A DNA stretch of 64,000 bases from Paraburkholderia nodosa DSM 21604. GTDB lineage: Bacteria > Pseudomonadota > Gammaproteobacteria > Burkholderiales > Burkholderiaceae. The DNA is taken from positions 35,949 through 99,948 of the forward strand of contig NZ_JAFA01000004.1 in the NCBI RefSeq assembly GCF_000519185.1, written 5' to 3'. This document shows, in pieces, positions 36,727 to 46,070 of this stretch. Numbering within the stretch: position 1 is the first letter of the stretch; every line of letters starts with the position of its first letter. The position numbers and the translations under genes are program-made. The notes below the pieces were generated by a model. It was given only the letters and a program-made list of their open reading frames with translations, was not told the DNA's origin and did not search any database.

Positions 36727-38253
36727 CTAACCGGCGCGCCGCAGCTTTTTCGGGTTCGCAAACGCATGTTCCTCGATGACCTGCGCGAGCGTCGCAAAGG
36801 CCGGCGCGATTTCCTCGTGCGGTACGCACGCGTAACCCGTTAGCAATCCTTTTCGGTCCTGGCGCACGCTGTAGTAGGCCGCGAGCGGGCGCACGATCAC
36901 GCCCGCGTCGTAGGCGGCCGCAGCGATGACGCGATCGTCGGTGTGGTCGGGCAGGCCGAGCACGAAGTGCAGACCCGCTTCGTCGCCCATGACGGGCAGC
37001 GCATCGCCGAAGTGGCGCGTGACCGCGTCGATCAGCAGCTGGCGCCGCTCGCCATAGAGCGTGCGCATGCGGCGCACGTGCGAAGTGAGATAGCCATCCA
37101 TGATGAATTCGGCGAGCACGGCCTGCTGCATGAGCTGGCCTTCGCGATACAGCTCCGCCACGCCCGTGCGGAACGTGGCCGCGAGCCGCTCGGGTACGAC
37201 CATGTAGCCGATGCGCAGACCCGGAAACAGCAGCTTGCCGAGGCTGCCCACGTAGATCACGCGGTCCGACTCGTCGAGACCCTGCAGCGACGCGAGCGGC
37301 CGGCTGCCGTAGCGGAACTCGCTATCGTAGTCGTCCTCGATGATCCACACCTTGTGCTGGCGCGCGTATTCGAGCAGCGTGCGGCGGCGCGCGAGGCTCA
37401 TCACCATGCCGAGCGGGTATTGATGCGAAGGCGTGACGAGCGCGATGCGCGGCGGGTCGCGCAGGTCCTGCTCACGCGGATTGAGCCCTTCGTCGTCGAC
37501 GGGAATCGGCGCGAGCTTCAGTCCCGAGGACTGCAACACACTGCGCGCGCCCCAGTAGCAGGGCTCTTCCACCCAGGCGCGGTCGCCCACGTCGGCGAGC
37601 AGGCGCACGGCGAGATCGATGGACTGGTGAATGCCGGTCGTGATGATGATCTGGTCCGGCGTGCAACGCACCGAGCGCGCCACACGCAGGTAGTCCGAAA
37701 GCGCCCGCCGCAGCGGCCGGTAGCCGCCGCCGGGCGCGTAGGTAAGCAAACCATGATTGGCCGATTTCCACAGCCGGGCCTGCAGGCGGCTCCACGTGCG
37801 CGCCGGAAATTCGGCCACGTCGGGCACGCCCGGCATGAAGGCGCCCCACTGCCTGGCGGACACGCCCGCCTCGTCGATGAGCCGTTGGCCGCGCATCGAC
37901 ATGTCGCCGCGCGGGGAAGCGCCGTTCGCGTCGTCATCCTCTTCGGCGGGGGCGGCGGCTGGCGTCGGCGTGCTCACGGCGGCCGAGTCGGGGCGCGTGT
38001 CGGCGACATAGGTGCCGCTGCCCGTGGTCGAGATCACGTAGCCCTCGGCGCTCAGCTGGTCGTAGACGTGCAGCACGGTATTGCGCGCCACGCCGAGGTC
38101 GCCCGCGAGCGTGCGCGAGCTGGGCAGCTTGGTGCCGGGCGCGAGCCGGCCCGTCAGGATGGCCTGCTGCATGAGCTGCAGCAGCTGACGGTAGGCGGGC
38201 TCGGCGCTTTCCTTGTCGAGTTGCGCCGCGAGCCATTCGGACAGGATGACCAT
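36727..38253 (-). CDS. MocR-type (GntR/aminotransferase) transcriptional regulator
   Basis: A 508-residue MocR/PdxR-like regulator. The N-terminal GntR winged helix (GTKLPSSRTLAGDLGVARNT) is joined through an Ala/Pro/Asp linker to a class I aminotransferase fold. PLP lysine context is VGSLGKLLFPGLRIGY, and DDYDSEFRYG is also present. Such proteins use PLP to sense amines or amino acids such as GABA. Divergent position to a polyamine-type importer suggests it controls that operon. I prefer Met at 38253 because a longer start at 38292 would place coding sequence over operator-like repeats; the choice is not certain. Confidence 0.92.
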   Translation of the reverse strand: MVILSEWLAAQLDKESAEPAYRQLLQLMQQAILTGRLAPGTKLPSSRTLAGDLGVARNTVLHVYDQLSAEGYVISTTGSGTYVADTRPDSAAVSTPTPAAAPAEEDDDANGASPRGDMSMRGQRLIDEAGVSARQWGAFMPGVPDVAEFPARTWSRLQARLWKSANHGLLTYAPGGGYRPLRRALSDYLRVARSVRCTPDQIIITTGIHQSIDLAVRLLADVGDRAWVEEPCYWGARSVLQSSGLKLAPIPVDDEGLNPREQDLRDPPRIALVTPSHQYPLGMVMSLARRRTLLEYARQHKVWIIEDDYDSEFRYGSRPLASLQGLDESDRVIYVGSLGKLLFPGLRIGYMVVPERLAATFRTGVAELYREGQLMQQAVLAEFIMDGYLTSHVRRMRTLYGERRQLLIDAVTRHFGDALPVMGDEAGLHFVLGLPDHTDDRVIAAAAYDAGVIVRPLAAYYSVRQDRKGLLTGYACVPHEEIAPAFATLAQVIEEHAFANPKKLRRAG

Positions 38254-38260
38254 GGCCAAG

Positions 38261-38316
38261 TGGTTCCATCGATAATAATGAAATGGCTCCATTGAATAGA
38301 GCCGGGACCATCTATA
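38261..38316. promoter_or_regulatory. Direct-repeat operator array between MocR gene and ABC operon
   Basis: Three imperfect direct repeats: TGGTTCCATCGATA (38261-38274), TGGCTCCATTGAATA (38284-38298) and CGGGACCATCTATA (38303-38316). Their starts lie 23 and 19 bp apart. MocR regulators are known to bind direct repeats. A -10-like TATAGT (38313-38318) for the operon overlaps the last copy. Confidence 0.6.
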
Positions 38317-38417
38317 GTAATTCGCACGTCAGTTTCGGTTAATGCCTGCGACAGGATTTATTTAATCGCGTCAGAAGGGCCGGCCGGGAAAAAGAGCAAG
38401 CAAAGGAGACAGGGCGA

Positions 38418-39509
38418 ATGAAGACCTCGGATGTGATCGTCAGCTTTCGCGGCGTGCGCAAGACCTACGACGGCGAAACGCTGGTCGTCAAACAACTTGA
38501 TCTTGATATCTATCAAGGAGAGTTTCTGACGCTGCTCGGGCCGTCCGGCTCGGGCAAGACCACCTGCCTGATGATGCTCGCCGGTTTCGAGTTTCCCACC
38601 GGCGGCGAGATCCGCCTCGAAGGCAAGCTGCTCAACAACGTGCCGCCGCACAAGCGCGACATCGGCATGGTGTTCCAGAACTACGCGCTCTTTCCGCATC
38701 TCACGGTCGAGCAGAATGTGGCTTATCCGCTGGGCGTGCGCAAGGTGCCCACCGCCGAGCGCGCGCAGCGCGTGAACGACGCGCTCAAGACGGTGCGCAT
38801 GGAAGGCTTCGCGAAGCGCTATCCCGCGCAGCTCTCGGGCGGCCAGCAGCAGCGCATCGCGCTCGCCCGCGCGCTCGTGTTCCAGCCCAAGCTCGTGCTC
38901 ATGGACGAGCCGCTCGGCGCGCTCGACAAGCAGTTGCGCGAACATATGCAGTACGAACTGAAGTCGCTGCACGAAAAGCTCGGCGTTACGTTCGTCTATG
39001 TCACGCACGATCAGGGCGAGGCGCTCACGATGTCGGACCGCGTGGCCGTGTTCGACAAGGGCATCGTGCAGCAGCTCGACAGCGTGGACCGGCTCTACGA
39101 GTCGCCGTGCAACGAGTTCGTGGCGAACTTCGTCGGCGACAGCAACCGGCTGCGCGGCACCATTGCCGCCGTGGACGGCGAGTACTGCGAAATGCATCTC
39201 GCCGACGGCACGCGCCTCAAGGGCCGCAATGTGGCGGGTGCGCAGGCGGGTGCCGCGGCCATCGCCTGCATTCGCCCCGAGCGCATGAAGCTCGCGAACG
39301 GTTCGAAGGGCAACGGCGCGAACGCGCTGGCGGGCGAAGCGCGCGGTCTCATCTATTTCGGCGACCACGTGCGCATGCGCTGTGGCCTGCACCAGCAGGA
39401 CGAGTGCTTCGTGAAGGTGCCGCTCGGCACCGAGGCGCTCGATGGCTTCGCGCCCGGTCAGCCGGTCGCACTCGAATTCGCGCCTGAGCATCTGCGCGTG
39501 TTCGCTTGA
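38418..39509 (+). CDS. ABC transporter ATP-binding protein (PotA-like)
   Basis: A 363-residue importer ATPase with Walker A GPSGSGKTT, Q-loop MVFQNYALFPHL, signature LSGGQQQRIALARAL, Walker B LVLMDEPLGALD and H-loop VTHDQ. A C-terminal TOBE-like domain follows (about residues 240-363). AAAGGAGA stands upstream of the ATG. It is the first gene of a four-gene operon for a putrescine/spermidine-type importer; amine specificity is inferred from the binding protein and regulator. Confidence 0.93.
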   Translation: MKTSDVIVSFRGVRKTYDGETLVVKQLDLDIYQGEFLTLLGPSGSGKTTCLMMLAGFEFPTGGEIRLEGKLLNNVPPHKRDIGMVFQNYALFPHLTVEQNVAYPLGVRKVPTAERAQRVNDALKTVRMEGFAKRYPAQLSGGQQQRIALARALVFQPKLVLMDEPLGALDKQLREHMQYELKSLHEKLGVTFVYVTHDQGEALTMSDRVAVFDKGIVQQLDSVDRLYESPCNEFVANFVGDSNRLRGTIAAVDGEYCEMHLADGTRLKGRNVAGAQAGAAAIACIRPERMKLANGSKGNGANALAGEARGLIYFGDHVRMRCGLHQQDECFVKVPLGTEALDGFAPGQPVALEFAPEHLRVFA

Positions 39510-39636
39510 GGCGCGCGGGCGCGGCGCGCAATCTCGCGCGCCGTTGCCTCGCGAAGCAGGCGTCTCGACGATCGGGCCGCGTATCTCGCATCGAAGGGCC
39601 CGGCAAGACAAACCACCAAGGAGAAGGGACTCAACC

Positions 39637-40680
39637 ATGAAGCAGATCGGCAACATGCGCGTTGCAGCGGTCGCGGCCGCGCTCGCACTCTCGTTCGGCG
39701 TGGCGAACGCCGCGGAACTGACCGTCGTGAACTTTGGCGGCGCCAATGGCAATGCGCAGAAGGCGGCGTTCAACGAGCCGTTCCAGTCGCAGACGGGCAA
39801 CAAGATCACCGCTGTCGAGTACAACGGCGAGCAGGCCAAGGTGAAGGCCATGGTCGACGCGAAGCACGTGGACTGGGACGTGGTGGAAGTCGAAACCGGC
39901 GACATCGCGCGCGGCTGCGACGAAGGTCTCTACGAGAAGCTCGACTGGGCCAAGCTCGGCAACAAGGGCGACTTCATGAAGGCGGCGCAGCAGCCCTGCG
40001 GCGCAGGCTTCTTCGTGTGGTCCACGGCGCTCGCTTATAACGCCGACAAGCTCAAGACCGCGCCCACGAGCTGGGCCGACTTCTGGGACGTGAAGAAATT
40101 CCCGGGCAAGCGCGGCATGCGCAAGGGCGCTCAGTACAACCTGGAATTCGCGCTGATGGCCGACGGCGTGCCGCCGCAGGACGTCTACAAGGTGCTCTCG
40201 ACCAAGGCCGGCCAGGACCGCGCGTTCAAGAAACTCGATGAACTGAAGCCGAACATCCAGTGGTGGGAGGCAGGCGCGCAGCCGCCGCAGTTCCTCGTCG
40301 CGGGCGACGTGGTGATGTCCACGGCGTTCAACGGCCGTATCGACGCCGCGCAGCGCGAAGGCAAGAACCTCAAGGTGGTCTGGAACGGCAGCATCTACGA
40401 CCTCGACTACTGGGCGATCCCGAAGGGCGCACCGAACAAGGCGCTGGCCGAGCAGTACATCGCCTATACGCTCTCGCCGAAGCCGCAGCAGGCGTATGCG
40501 CAGCACATCGCGTACGGCCCGGTGAACGCGAACGCGATCAAGGCGCTCGACGCGAAGACGCTCGGCAATCTGCCGAACTCGCCGGACAACGGCAAGAACG
40601 CGGTGCAGCAGAACCTCACGTTCTGGACCGACCACGGCGACGAGCTGGAGCAGCGCTTCGCCTCGTGGGCCGCGAAGTAA
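39637..40680 (+). CDS. Polyamine-type ABC substrate-binding protein (PotD-like)
   Basis: A 347-residue periplasmic protein with a signal peptide ending near FGVANA, then AELTVVNFGGANGNAQKAAF typical of the PotD/family 1 solute-binding group. Further features are WDVVEVETGDIARGCDEG and VMSTAFNGRIDAAQ. AAGGAGAAGGG precedes the ATG. A hairpin directly after the gene may stabilise its mRNA, as is usual for binding proteins, which are needed in excess. The exact ligand (putrescine, GABA-like amine or other) is not determined. Confidence 0.92.
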   Translation: MKQIGNMRVAAVAAALALSFGVANAAELTVVNFGGANGNAQKAAFNEPFQSQTGNKITAVEYNGEQAKVKAMVDAKHVDWDVVEVETGDIARGCDEGLYEKLDWAKLGNKGDFMKAAQQPCGAGFFVWSTALAYNADKLKTAPTSWADFWDVKKFPGKRGMRKGAQYNLEFALMADGVPPQDVYKVLSTKAGQDRAFKKLDELKPNIQWWEAGAQPPQFLVAGDVVMSTAFNGRIDAAQREGKNLKVVWNGSIYDLDYWAIPKGAPNKALAEQYIAYTLSPKPQQAYAQHIAYGPVNANAIKALDAKTLGNLPNSPDNGKNAVQQNLTFWTDHGDELEQRFASWAAK

Positions 40681-40693
40681 GGATGAGGTAGAC

Positions 40694-40717
40694 GCTCCGG
40701 GGCGCGAGCCCCGGAGC
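40694..40717. other. Intercistronic hairpin
   Basis: A perfect 10-bp stem GCTCCGGGGC/GCCCCGGAGC with loop GCGA lies between the binding-protein and permease genes. There is no T run, so it is more likely an mRNA-stabilising or partial-attenuation element than a terminator. Confidence 0.7.
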
Positions 40718-40745
40718 GGTTTGGCTGCATGGCTGGAGACCGGAT

Positions 40746-42032
40746 GTGACCACAATGACGACCGTGACGAACGTTGCCGGCGCGGCACGCGAAGAGAGCG
40801 CGCGCCTGAAGCGGGAACTGCGCGTAGCGCAAGCGAAGAAGCGCACGATGGCGCTCATGCTGATCGCGCCGCTCGCGATCTTTCTGCTGCTGATCTTCGT
40901 GGTGCCGATCGCCGCGCTGCTCACACGCGCGGTGCAGAACCCCGAAGTGGCGACGGCGCTGCCGCATACCATCACGGCGCTGCGCGCCTGGGACCGCAAG
41001 AGCGCGCCGCCCGACGCGGCCTACGCGGCGCTCGCGCAAGACCTGGTCGTCGTGCAGGATGGCGATGCGATGGGCGCGCTGGCGCGCCGCCTGAACGTGG
41101 AAATCGCGGGGTTCCGCTCGCTGGTCGCGAAGACGGCGCGCGCCATGCCGCTCGCCGGCGACGACGGCAAACCGCTTACGCTGACCCCCGCGCAAACGCG
41201 CGCCAAGATCGTCGAACTCGACGACCGCTGGAGCGACGTTACCTACTGGCAAGCGATCGCGAAGAATAGCTCGCGCTATTCGCCGTTCTACCTGCTCGCG
41301 TCGCTGGACCACCGCCAGGATGCATTCGGCAACATCGTGGCCGCCGATCCTGAGCAGCAGATCTATCTCGACGTGTTCGGCCGCACCTTCGTCATCAGCG
41401 TGTTCGTGACGGTGTTCGCGTTGCTGCTCGGCTATCCGCTCGCTTACTGGATCTCCACGCTCTCCGAGCGCCGCGCGAATCTCGTGATGATCCTCGTGCT
41501 GATTCCGTTCTGGACGTCGATTCTCGTGCGCGTGGCCGCGTGGATCGTGATTCTCCAGGGCGAGGGTCTCGTCAACAAGGCGTTGCTGGGCACGGGCCTC
41601 ATTTCGCAGCCCTTGACGCTGCTGTTCAACCGCGTGGGCGTCTACATTTCGATGACGCACATCCTGCTGCCGTTCATGGTACTGCCGCTCTACAGCGTGA
41701 TGAAGTCGATTCCGCCGACTTACCAGCGCGCGGCCGTCTCGCTCGGCAGCCATCCGTTCGCGGCCTTCTGGCGCGTGTATGTGCCGCAGACGTACCCGGG
41801 CGTGGGCGCGGGCGTGCTGCTCGTGTTCATTCTCTCGATCGGCTACTACATCACGCCGGCGCTGCTCGGCGGCCCGGGCGACCAGATGGTCAGCTACTAC
41901 GTGGCGTACTTCACCAACGTGTCGATCAACTGGGGCATGGCCTGCGCGCTCGGCGCGCTGCTGCTCGCGGCGACCACGGCGCTCTATTTTGTCTACGGGC
42001 GCTTCACGCGCACGCAACTGAGCCTCGGCTGA
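40746..42032 (+). CDS. ABC transporter permease (PotB-like) with large periplasmic insert
   Basis: A 428-residue inner-membrane permease with six main helices and the EAA loop RAAVSLGSHPFAAFWRVYVP. Residues about 65-205, between helix 1 and helix 2, form a long hydrophilic periplasmic insert (AWDRKSAPPDAAYAAL to DPEQQIYLDVFG) not present in E. coli PotB, which is near 280 residues. GTG at 40746 is chosen because GGAG lies seven bases upstream; the ATG at 40755 is too far from it. Confidence 0.9.
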   Translation: MTTMTTVTNVAGAAREESARLKRELRVAQAKKRTMALMLIAPLAIFLLLIFVVPIAALLTRAVQNPEVATALPHTITALRAWDRKSAPPDAAYAALAQDLVVVQDGDAMGALARRLNVEIAGFRSLVAKTARAMPLAGDDGKPLTLTPAQTRAKIVELDDRWSDVTYWQAIAKNSSRYSPFYLLASLDHRQDAFGNIVAADPEQQIYLDVFGRTFVISVFVTVFALLLGYPLAYWISTLSERRANLVMILVLIPFWTSILVRVAAWIVILQGEGLVNKALLGTGLISQPLTLLFNRVGVYISMTHILLPFMVLPLYSVMKSIPPTYQRAAVSLGSHPFAAFWRVYVPQTYPGVGAGVLLVFILSIGYYITPALLGGPGDQMVSYYVAYFTNVSINWGMACALGALLLAATTALYFVYGRFTRTQLSLG

Positions 42033-42045
42033 GGAAGGCGCAACC

Positions 42046-42885
42046 ATGAAATTCGCCAAACCGCTTTTTGCGCCGCATACGTCGGCCGTCGAACGCGTGT
42101 GGTACTTCGCGCTGCGCGCGCTCGTCGTGCTCACGCTGCTGTATCTGATCCTGCCCGTGCTCGCGATCGTGCCGCTGTCGTTTTCGTCGAGCACGTTCCT
42201 TGTGTATCCGATTCCGGGCTGGTCGCTGCGCTGGTATGAAAACCTCGTGATGTCCGACGAATGGCGCATGGCCGCGAAGAACAGCTTCATCGTGGGCCCG
42301 GCCGCAACCTTCGTGGCAACCGTGCTCGGCACGCTCGCGGCCATCGGCATCACGAAGGCCGATTTCCGCGGCAAGGCGCTGCTCATGGCCGTGCTCATCT
42401 CGCCGATGATCGTGCCCGTGGTCGTGGTGGGCGTGGGCATGTACCTGTTCTTCGCGCCGCTCGGACTCGCCAATACGTATCTCGGGCTGATCCTCGCGCA
42501 TGCGTCGTTGGGCGTGCCGTTCGTCGTGACCACGGTCGCGGCCACGCTGCAGGGCTTCAATCACAATCTCGTGCGTGCGAGCCTTTCGCTCGGGGCGAAT
42601 CCGGTCACGACGTTCTTCCGCATCACGCTGCCCGTCATCGCGCCGGGCGTGATTTCGGGCGCGCTGTTCGCGTTCGCCACGTCGTTCGACGAAGTCGTCG
42701 TGACGCTGTTCCTCGCGGGCGCCGACCAGACCACCTTGCCGCGCCAGATGTTCACGGGCATCCGCGAAAACATCAGCCCGACGATCGCTGCGCTCGCAAC
42801 GATCCTGATCGTGTTCTCCACCTGTCTGCTGCTCGCGCTCGAATGGCTGCGCGGCAGGAATGCGGCGCGCGCGGTGAAGGCATGA
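42046..42885 (+). CDS. ABC transporter permease (PotC-like)
   Basis: A 279-residue second permease of the importer, with six membrane helices and the EAA loop RASLSLGANPVTTFFRITLP. It also has the family end EVVVTLFLAGADQTTLPRQMF. It begins 13 bp after the first permease gene, with GAGGAAGG upstream of the ATG. It pairs with PotB-like and PotA-like partners to translocate the substrate. Confidence 0.92.
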   Translation: MKFAKPLFAPHTSAVERVWYFALRALVVLTLLYLILPVLAIVPLSFSSSTFLVYPIPGWSLRWYENLVMSDEWRMAAKNSFIVGPAATFVATVLGTLAAIGITKADFRGKALLMAVLISPMIVPVVVVGVGMYLFFAPLGLANTYLGLILAHASLGVPFVVTTVAATLQGFNHNLVRASLSLGANPVTTFFRITLPVIAPGVISGALFAFATSFDEVVVTLFLAGADQTTLPRQMFTGIRENISPTIAALATILIVFSTCLLLALEWLRGRNAARAVKA

Positions 42886-42905
42886 CGGCGTGAGGTGTCG
42901 ATGGA

Positions 42906-42935
42906 AAAAAGGCAGCGCTGCGGCGCTGCCTTTTT
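42906..42935. terminator. Bidirectional terminator
   Basis: A perfect 13-bp stem AAAAAGGCAGCGC with loop TGCG and A/T runs on both sides lies between the converging ABC operon and the amidase gene. Confidence 0.9.
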
Positions 42936-42946
42936 GCTTCCAGGCG

Positions 42947-44422
42947 TTACGCCTGAAGCAGCGTCGGCACACGCCGCTTGACCCACTGCGTGGCCTGATC
43001 GTACGTGTGGGCGAGTTGCAGCACCGAGAGATCCGCCTGCGGCTTGCCGATCACCTGCAGCCCCATCGGCAGGCCTTGCGCATTGAAGCCCGCAGGCACG
43101 CTGATGACAGGCAGCCCCGCGAGACTGCCGCCAATCACGACTTCCATCCAGCGGTGATAGGTATCCATCGTGCGGCCCGCGATCGACTTCGGCCATTGCT
43201 CGCTTGCGTCGAACGGGAAGAGTTGAGCGCTGGGCAGCACGAGGTAGTCGTAACGCTCGAAGAGCGCGAGCAGCGCGTTGTACCACTGACTGCGCGTGAC
43301 CGTGGCGTTCCACACGTCTTCGCCCGAGAGCTTCAGGCCGCCTTCCACTTCCCATTGGGCTTCGGGCTTGAGCAGCGCGCGCTTTTCCGTGTCGCGATAG
43401 AGCGCGCCCAGCGTGCCCGCGCACGAGAAATGGCGCAGCGTGAGCCACGTTTGCCACACGCGCTCCATGGCGAAGTCGGGGCGCGCGGCTTCGACCTTGC
43501 AGCCTATCGATTCGAAGTCCTTGAGCGCCGATTCGCAAAGCGCGAGCACGCCGTCTTCCATGGGCAGATAGCCGTCGTAGTCGCCTAGCCAACCGATGCG
43601 CGCGCAACCAAAGTCGCGTCCGAGCGGGCCCGCGAACTGCGCAGGATCTTCGGCAATGGAAAGCGGAGCACGCGCGTCGTAGCCGGCCTGGGTGGCAAGC
43701 AGCATCGCGAGGTCGGGCACAGCGCGGGCCATCGGTCCCGCGTAGCCGAGCTGGTGGAAGAACAGTTCGTGCGCCGGCACCGAGGGCACGCGGCCTTGCG
43801 AGGGACGAAAGCCGAATACGTTGTTCCAGCCGGCGGGATTGCGCAGCGACCCCATCATGTCGCTGCCGTCCGCCACGGGCAGCATGCGCAGCGCCAGCGC
43901 CACGGCCGTGCCACCGCTGCTGCCGCCCGCGCTGCGCGTGGGGTCGTAGGCGTTGAGCGTGGTGCCGAAGACCGTGTTGTAGGTGTTCGAGCCAAGGCCG
44001 AATTCCGGCGTGTTCGTCTTGCCGATGAAAATCGCGCCCTGTGCGCGCATGCGCGCGGCCATCAGGGAATCTGCCGTGGGCACTTCGTTGCGGAACAGCG
44101 GCGAGCCTTGCGTGTACGGGATGCCGGCCGTGGCCGTGAGATCCTTCGGCGCTTGCGGCATGCCGTGCATCCAGCCAAGGTACTCGCCTCGCGCGAGCTG
44201 GGCGTCGCGAACGCCCGCCTCGGCCAGCAGCGTGGCGCGCTCGCGCAGCGAGACGATGGCGTTGGCCGGCGTATTCACACGCTCGATATGGTCGAGAAAC
44301 GCGCTCATCACTTCGCGGCAGGACACCTTGCGCAGGCGTATCCATTCCGAAAGCTGAAGTGCGTCGGCCGCGACGAGATCGTTGGGGGACAGTTCTGCGG
44401 GGGACAGCGATGCCTGGTTCAT
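42947..44422 (-). CDS. Amidase-signature-family amidase
   Basis: A 491-residue amidase-signature hydrolase. The Ser-cisSer-Lys triad is visible: Lys93 in MPQAPKDLTATAG, the cis-Ser in SAGGSSGGTAV (166-171) and the nucleophile Ser in GSDMMGSLRNPAG. It hydrolyses a carboxylic amide to acid and ammonia in the cytosol. It converges on the polyamine-type importer; a metabolic link, such as deamidation of an imported or derived amide, is plausible but unproven. Confidence 0.92.
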   Translation of the reverse strand: MNQASLSPAELSPNDLVAADALQLSEWIRLRKVSCREVMSAFLDHIERVNTPANAIVSLRERATLLAEAGVRDAQLARGEYLGWMHGMPQAPKDLTATAGIPYTQGSPLFRNEVPTADSLMAARMRAQGAIFIGKTNTPEFGLGSNTYNTVFGTTLNAYDPTRSAGGSSGGTAVALALRMLPVADGSDMMGSLRNPAGWNNVFGFRPSQGRVPSVPAHELFFHQLGYAGPMARAVPDLAMLLATQAGYDARAPLSIAEDPAQFAGPLGRDFGCARIGWLGDYDGYLPMEDGVLALCESALKDFESIGCKVEAARPDFAMERVWQTWLTLRHFSCAGTLGALYRDTEKRALLKPEAQWEVEGGLKLSGEDVWNATVTRSQWYNALLALFERYDYLVLPSAQLFPFDASEQWPKSIAGRTMDTYHRWMEVVIGGSLAGLPVISVPAGFNAQGLPMGLQVIGKPQADLSVLQLAHTYDQATQWVKRRVPTLLQA

Positions 44423-44542
44423 ACGTGTCTCTCGTTTGCGGATGGAGCAGGGGGAGGGTCATTGTCGCGCACGCGCGGCGCAAGCGAAAGGAAACGAATG
44501 GTTGCCGCAGCAGGGTGCCGGTTGCCGTGTGGGGCGGCCAGG

Positions 44543-46054
44543 CTACCGAACGGGCGCGGCGGGTGCCGACGTGTCGTTGCCCTGCGCAGGCGGCGCTGTG
44601 CCGGGGAGTGGGGCGCCACCAAGGGCTTGATAGAGCGCAGCGGTGTCGGTTAGCCGATCCGCATGAACGCGCGAGCGGTCGAGCGTTGTCTGGAGTGCCT
44701 GGCGTTGCGCATCGATCAACGAAAACTCGCTCACGCCGCCTGCGTTGTAGCGCGTTTGTGCGATCGCCGCGTTGGCCTGCGCCTCACGAGCGGCGTCGTC
44801 GCGCGCCTGCAGTTCGGTCGCATCGTTCTGGAGCGACTGGAGCGAGTCGGCGACCTGCTGCAACGCTTGCAGGACCGTCTGACGATAGTCGGCGAAAGCG
44901 GCTTCATAGGCGGCTTGTGACGCACGTTTCTTCGCGCGCAATTCGCCGCCATGGAACAGCGGCTGTGTGAGGCCGAGTCCGACGTTCCAGATGTTCAGCC
45001 CGCTGATGACGTCCTCGATACGCGTGCGCTCCGAGCCGATACTCGCCGAGAGCGAGATCTGCGGATAGAGGTTTGCCGTCGCCACGCCCACGTTCGCGCC
45101 TGCCTGGTGCAGCAGCGCCTCGGCGGCGCGTATGTCGGGACGCTCGCGTGCCAGCGTGGAAGGCACGGTGAGCGCAACCGTATCGGGCAGATGCAGGGTA
45201 TCGAGTGAAAGGGCGTCGAGCGGCGCGGCGAACTGCGCAGGCGCGACGCCCAGCAGGGTGGCGAGCTGATGCTCCGCAGCCTCGCGCTGCGTTTCGAGCG
45301 GTGGCAGCGAGGCGCGCGTTTGCGCGAGCAGGGTGCGCTGGCTGCGCACGTCGATCTCCGCTACGCCGCCGGCAGCAAAGCGCGCCTGCATGATCGCGAG
45401 CTGGCGCGCCTGCGTCTGCGCGAGTTGCATGGTGAGATCGATCTGGCGTTGCAGCGACGCGCGACGGATGGCAGTGGACACCACGTTGGCGGCCACTGAA
45501 AGTCGCGCGGCCTCCATTTCGTACGCCTGATAATCGACTTGCGCGAGCGTGGATTCCAGCGCGCGACGGTTGGCGCCGAACAGGTCGAACACGTACGAGA
45601 CGCTGACCGAAGCGTTGTAAAGCGTAAACGGCGGTGGGTTCGGCACTTGCGTAATGCCGAAAGCGGCGAGATCGACCTTCTGGCGCGTGCCGGAGAGTTT
45701 CAGATCCACGGCGGGAAAGTTCGTCGCGCCGGCCTGCGCGTTGTAGTTTTCGCGAGCTTCCACGAGCCTGGCGCGCGCCGAGTCGAGCGTGGGGCTCGCG
45801 CGCAAGGCCTGATCGACGAGTTCGTTCAACTGCGCACTGCCAAACTGAATCCACCAATCGTTTGGAGCGTGTTCCGCGGCCGTGAAGGTCTGCGCGCCGC
45901 CGCCGGGGCCGGTGGCGCTGGCGGTGGACGCCGGCACAGGCTCGCGCGTCCAGCCTGTGGCATCGGGCGCGGCGGGCGGGTGGAAATCGGGACCCACGGT
46001 GCAGCCCGCGAGCATGAGCACAAGCAGGCAGGCAAGGGTGGCGTCGCGCTTCAT
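44543..46054 (-). CDS. NodT-family outer-membrane efflux lipoprotein
   Basis: A 503-residue TolC-like outer-membrane factor with a lipobox LMLAGC, then the NodT start TVGPDFHPP and two OEP repeats (NYNAQAGATNFPAVDLKLSG and LYPQISLSASIGSERT). It is the last gene of the TetR-HlyD-ABC operon and gives the exit duct, so the system should span the whole envelope. It starts 16 bp after the permease stop. Confidence 0.93.
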   Translation of the reverse strand: MKRDATLACLLVLMLAGCTVGPDFHPPAAPDATGWTREPVPASTASATGPGGGAQTFTAAEHAPNDWWIQFGSAQLNELVDQALRASPTLDSARARLVEARENYNAQAGATNFPAVDLKLSGTRQKVDLAAFGITQVPNPPPFTLYNASVSVSYVFDLFGANRRALESTLAQVDYQAYEMEAARLSVAANVVSTAIRRASLQRQIDLTMQLAQTQARQLAIMQARFAAGGVAEIDVRSQRTLLAQTRASLPPLETQREAAEHQLATLLGVAPAQFAAPLDALSLDTLHLPDTVALTVPSTLARERPDIRAAEALLHQAGANVGVATANLYPQISLSASIGSERTRIEDVISGLNIWNVGLGLTQPLFHGGELRAKKRASQAAYEAAFADYRQTVLQALQQVADSLQSLQNDATELQARDDAAREAQANAAIAQTRYNAGGVSEFSLIDAQRQALQTTLDRSRVHADRLTDTAALYQALGGAPLPGTAPPAQGNDTSAPAAPVR

Positions 46055-46070
46055 GGTCGTGGGCCTCGCG

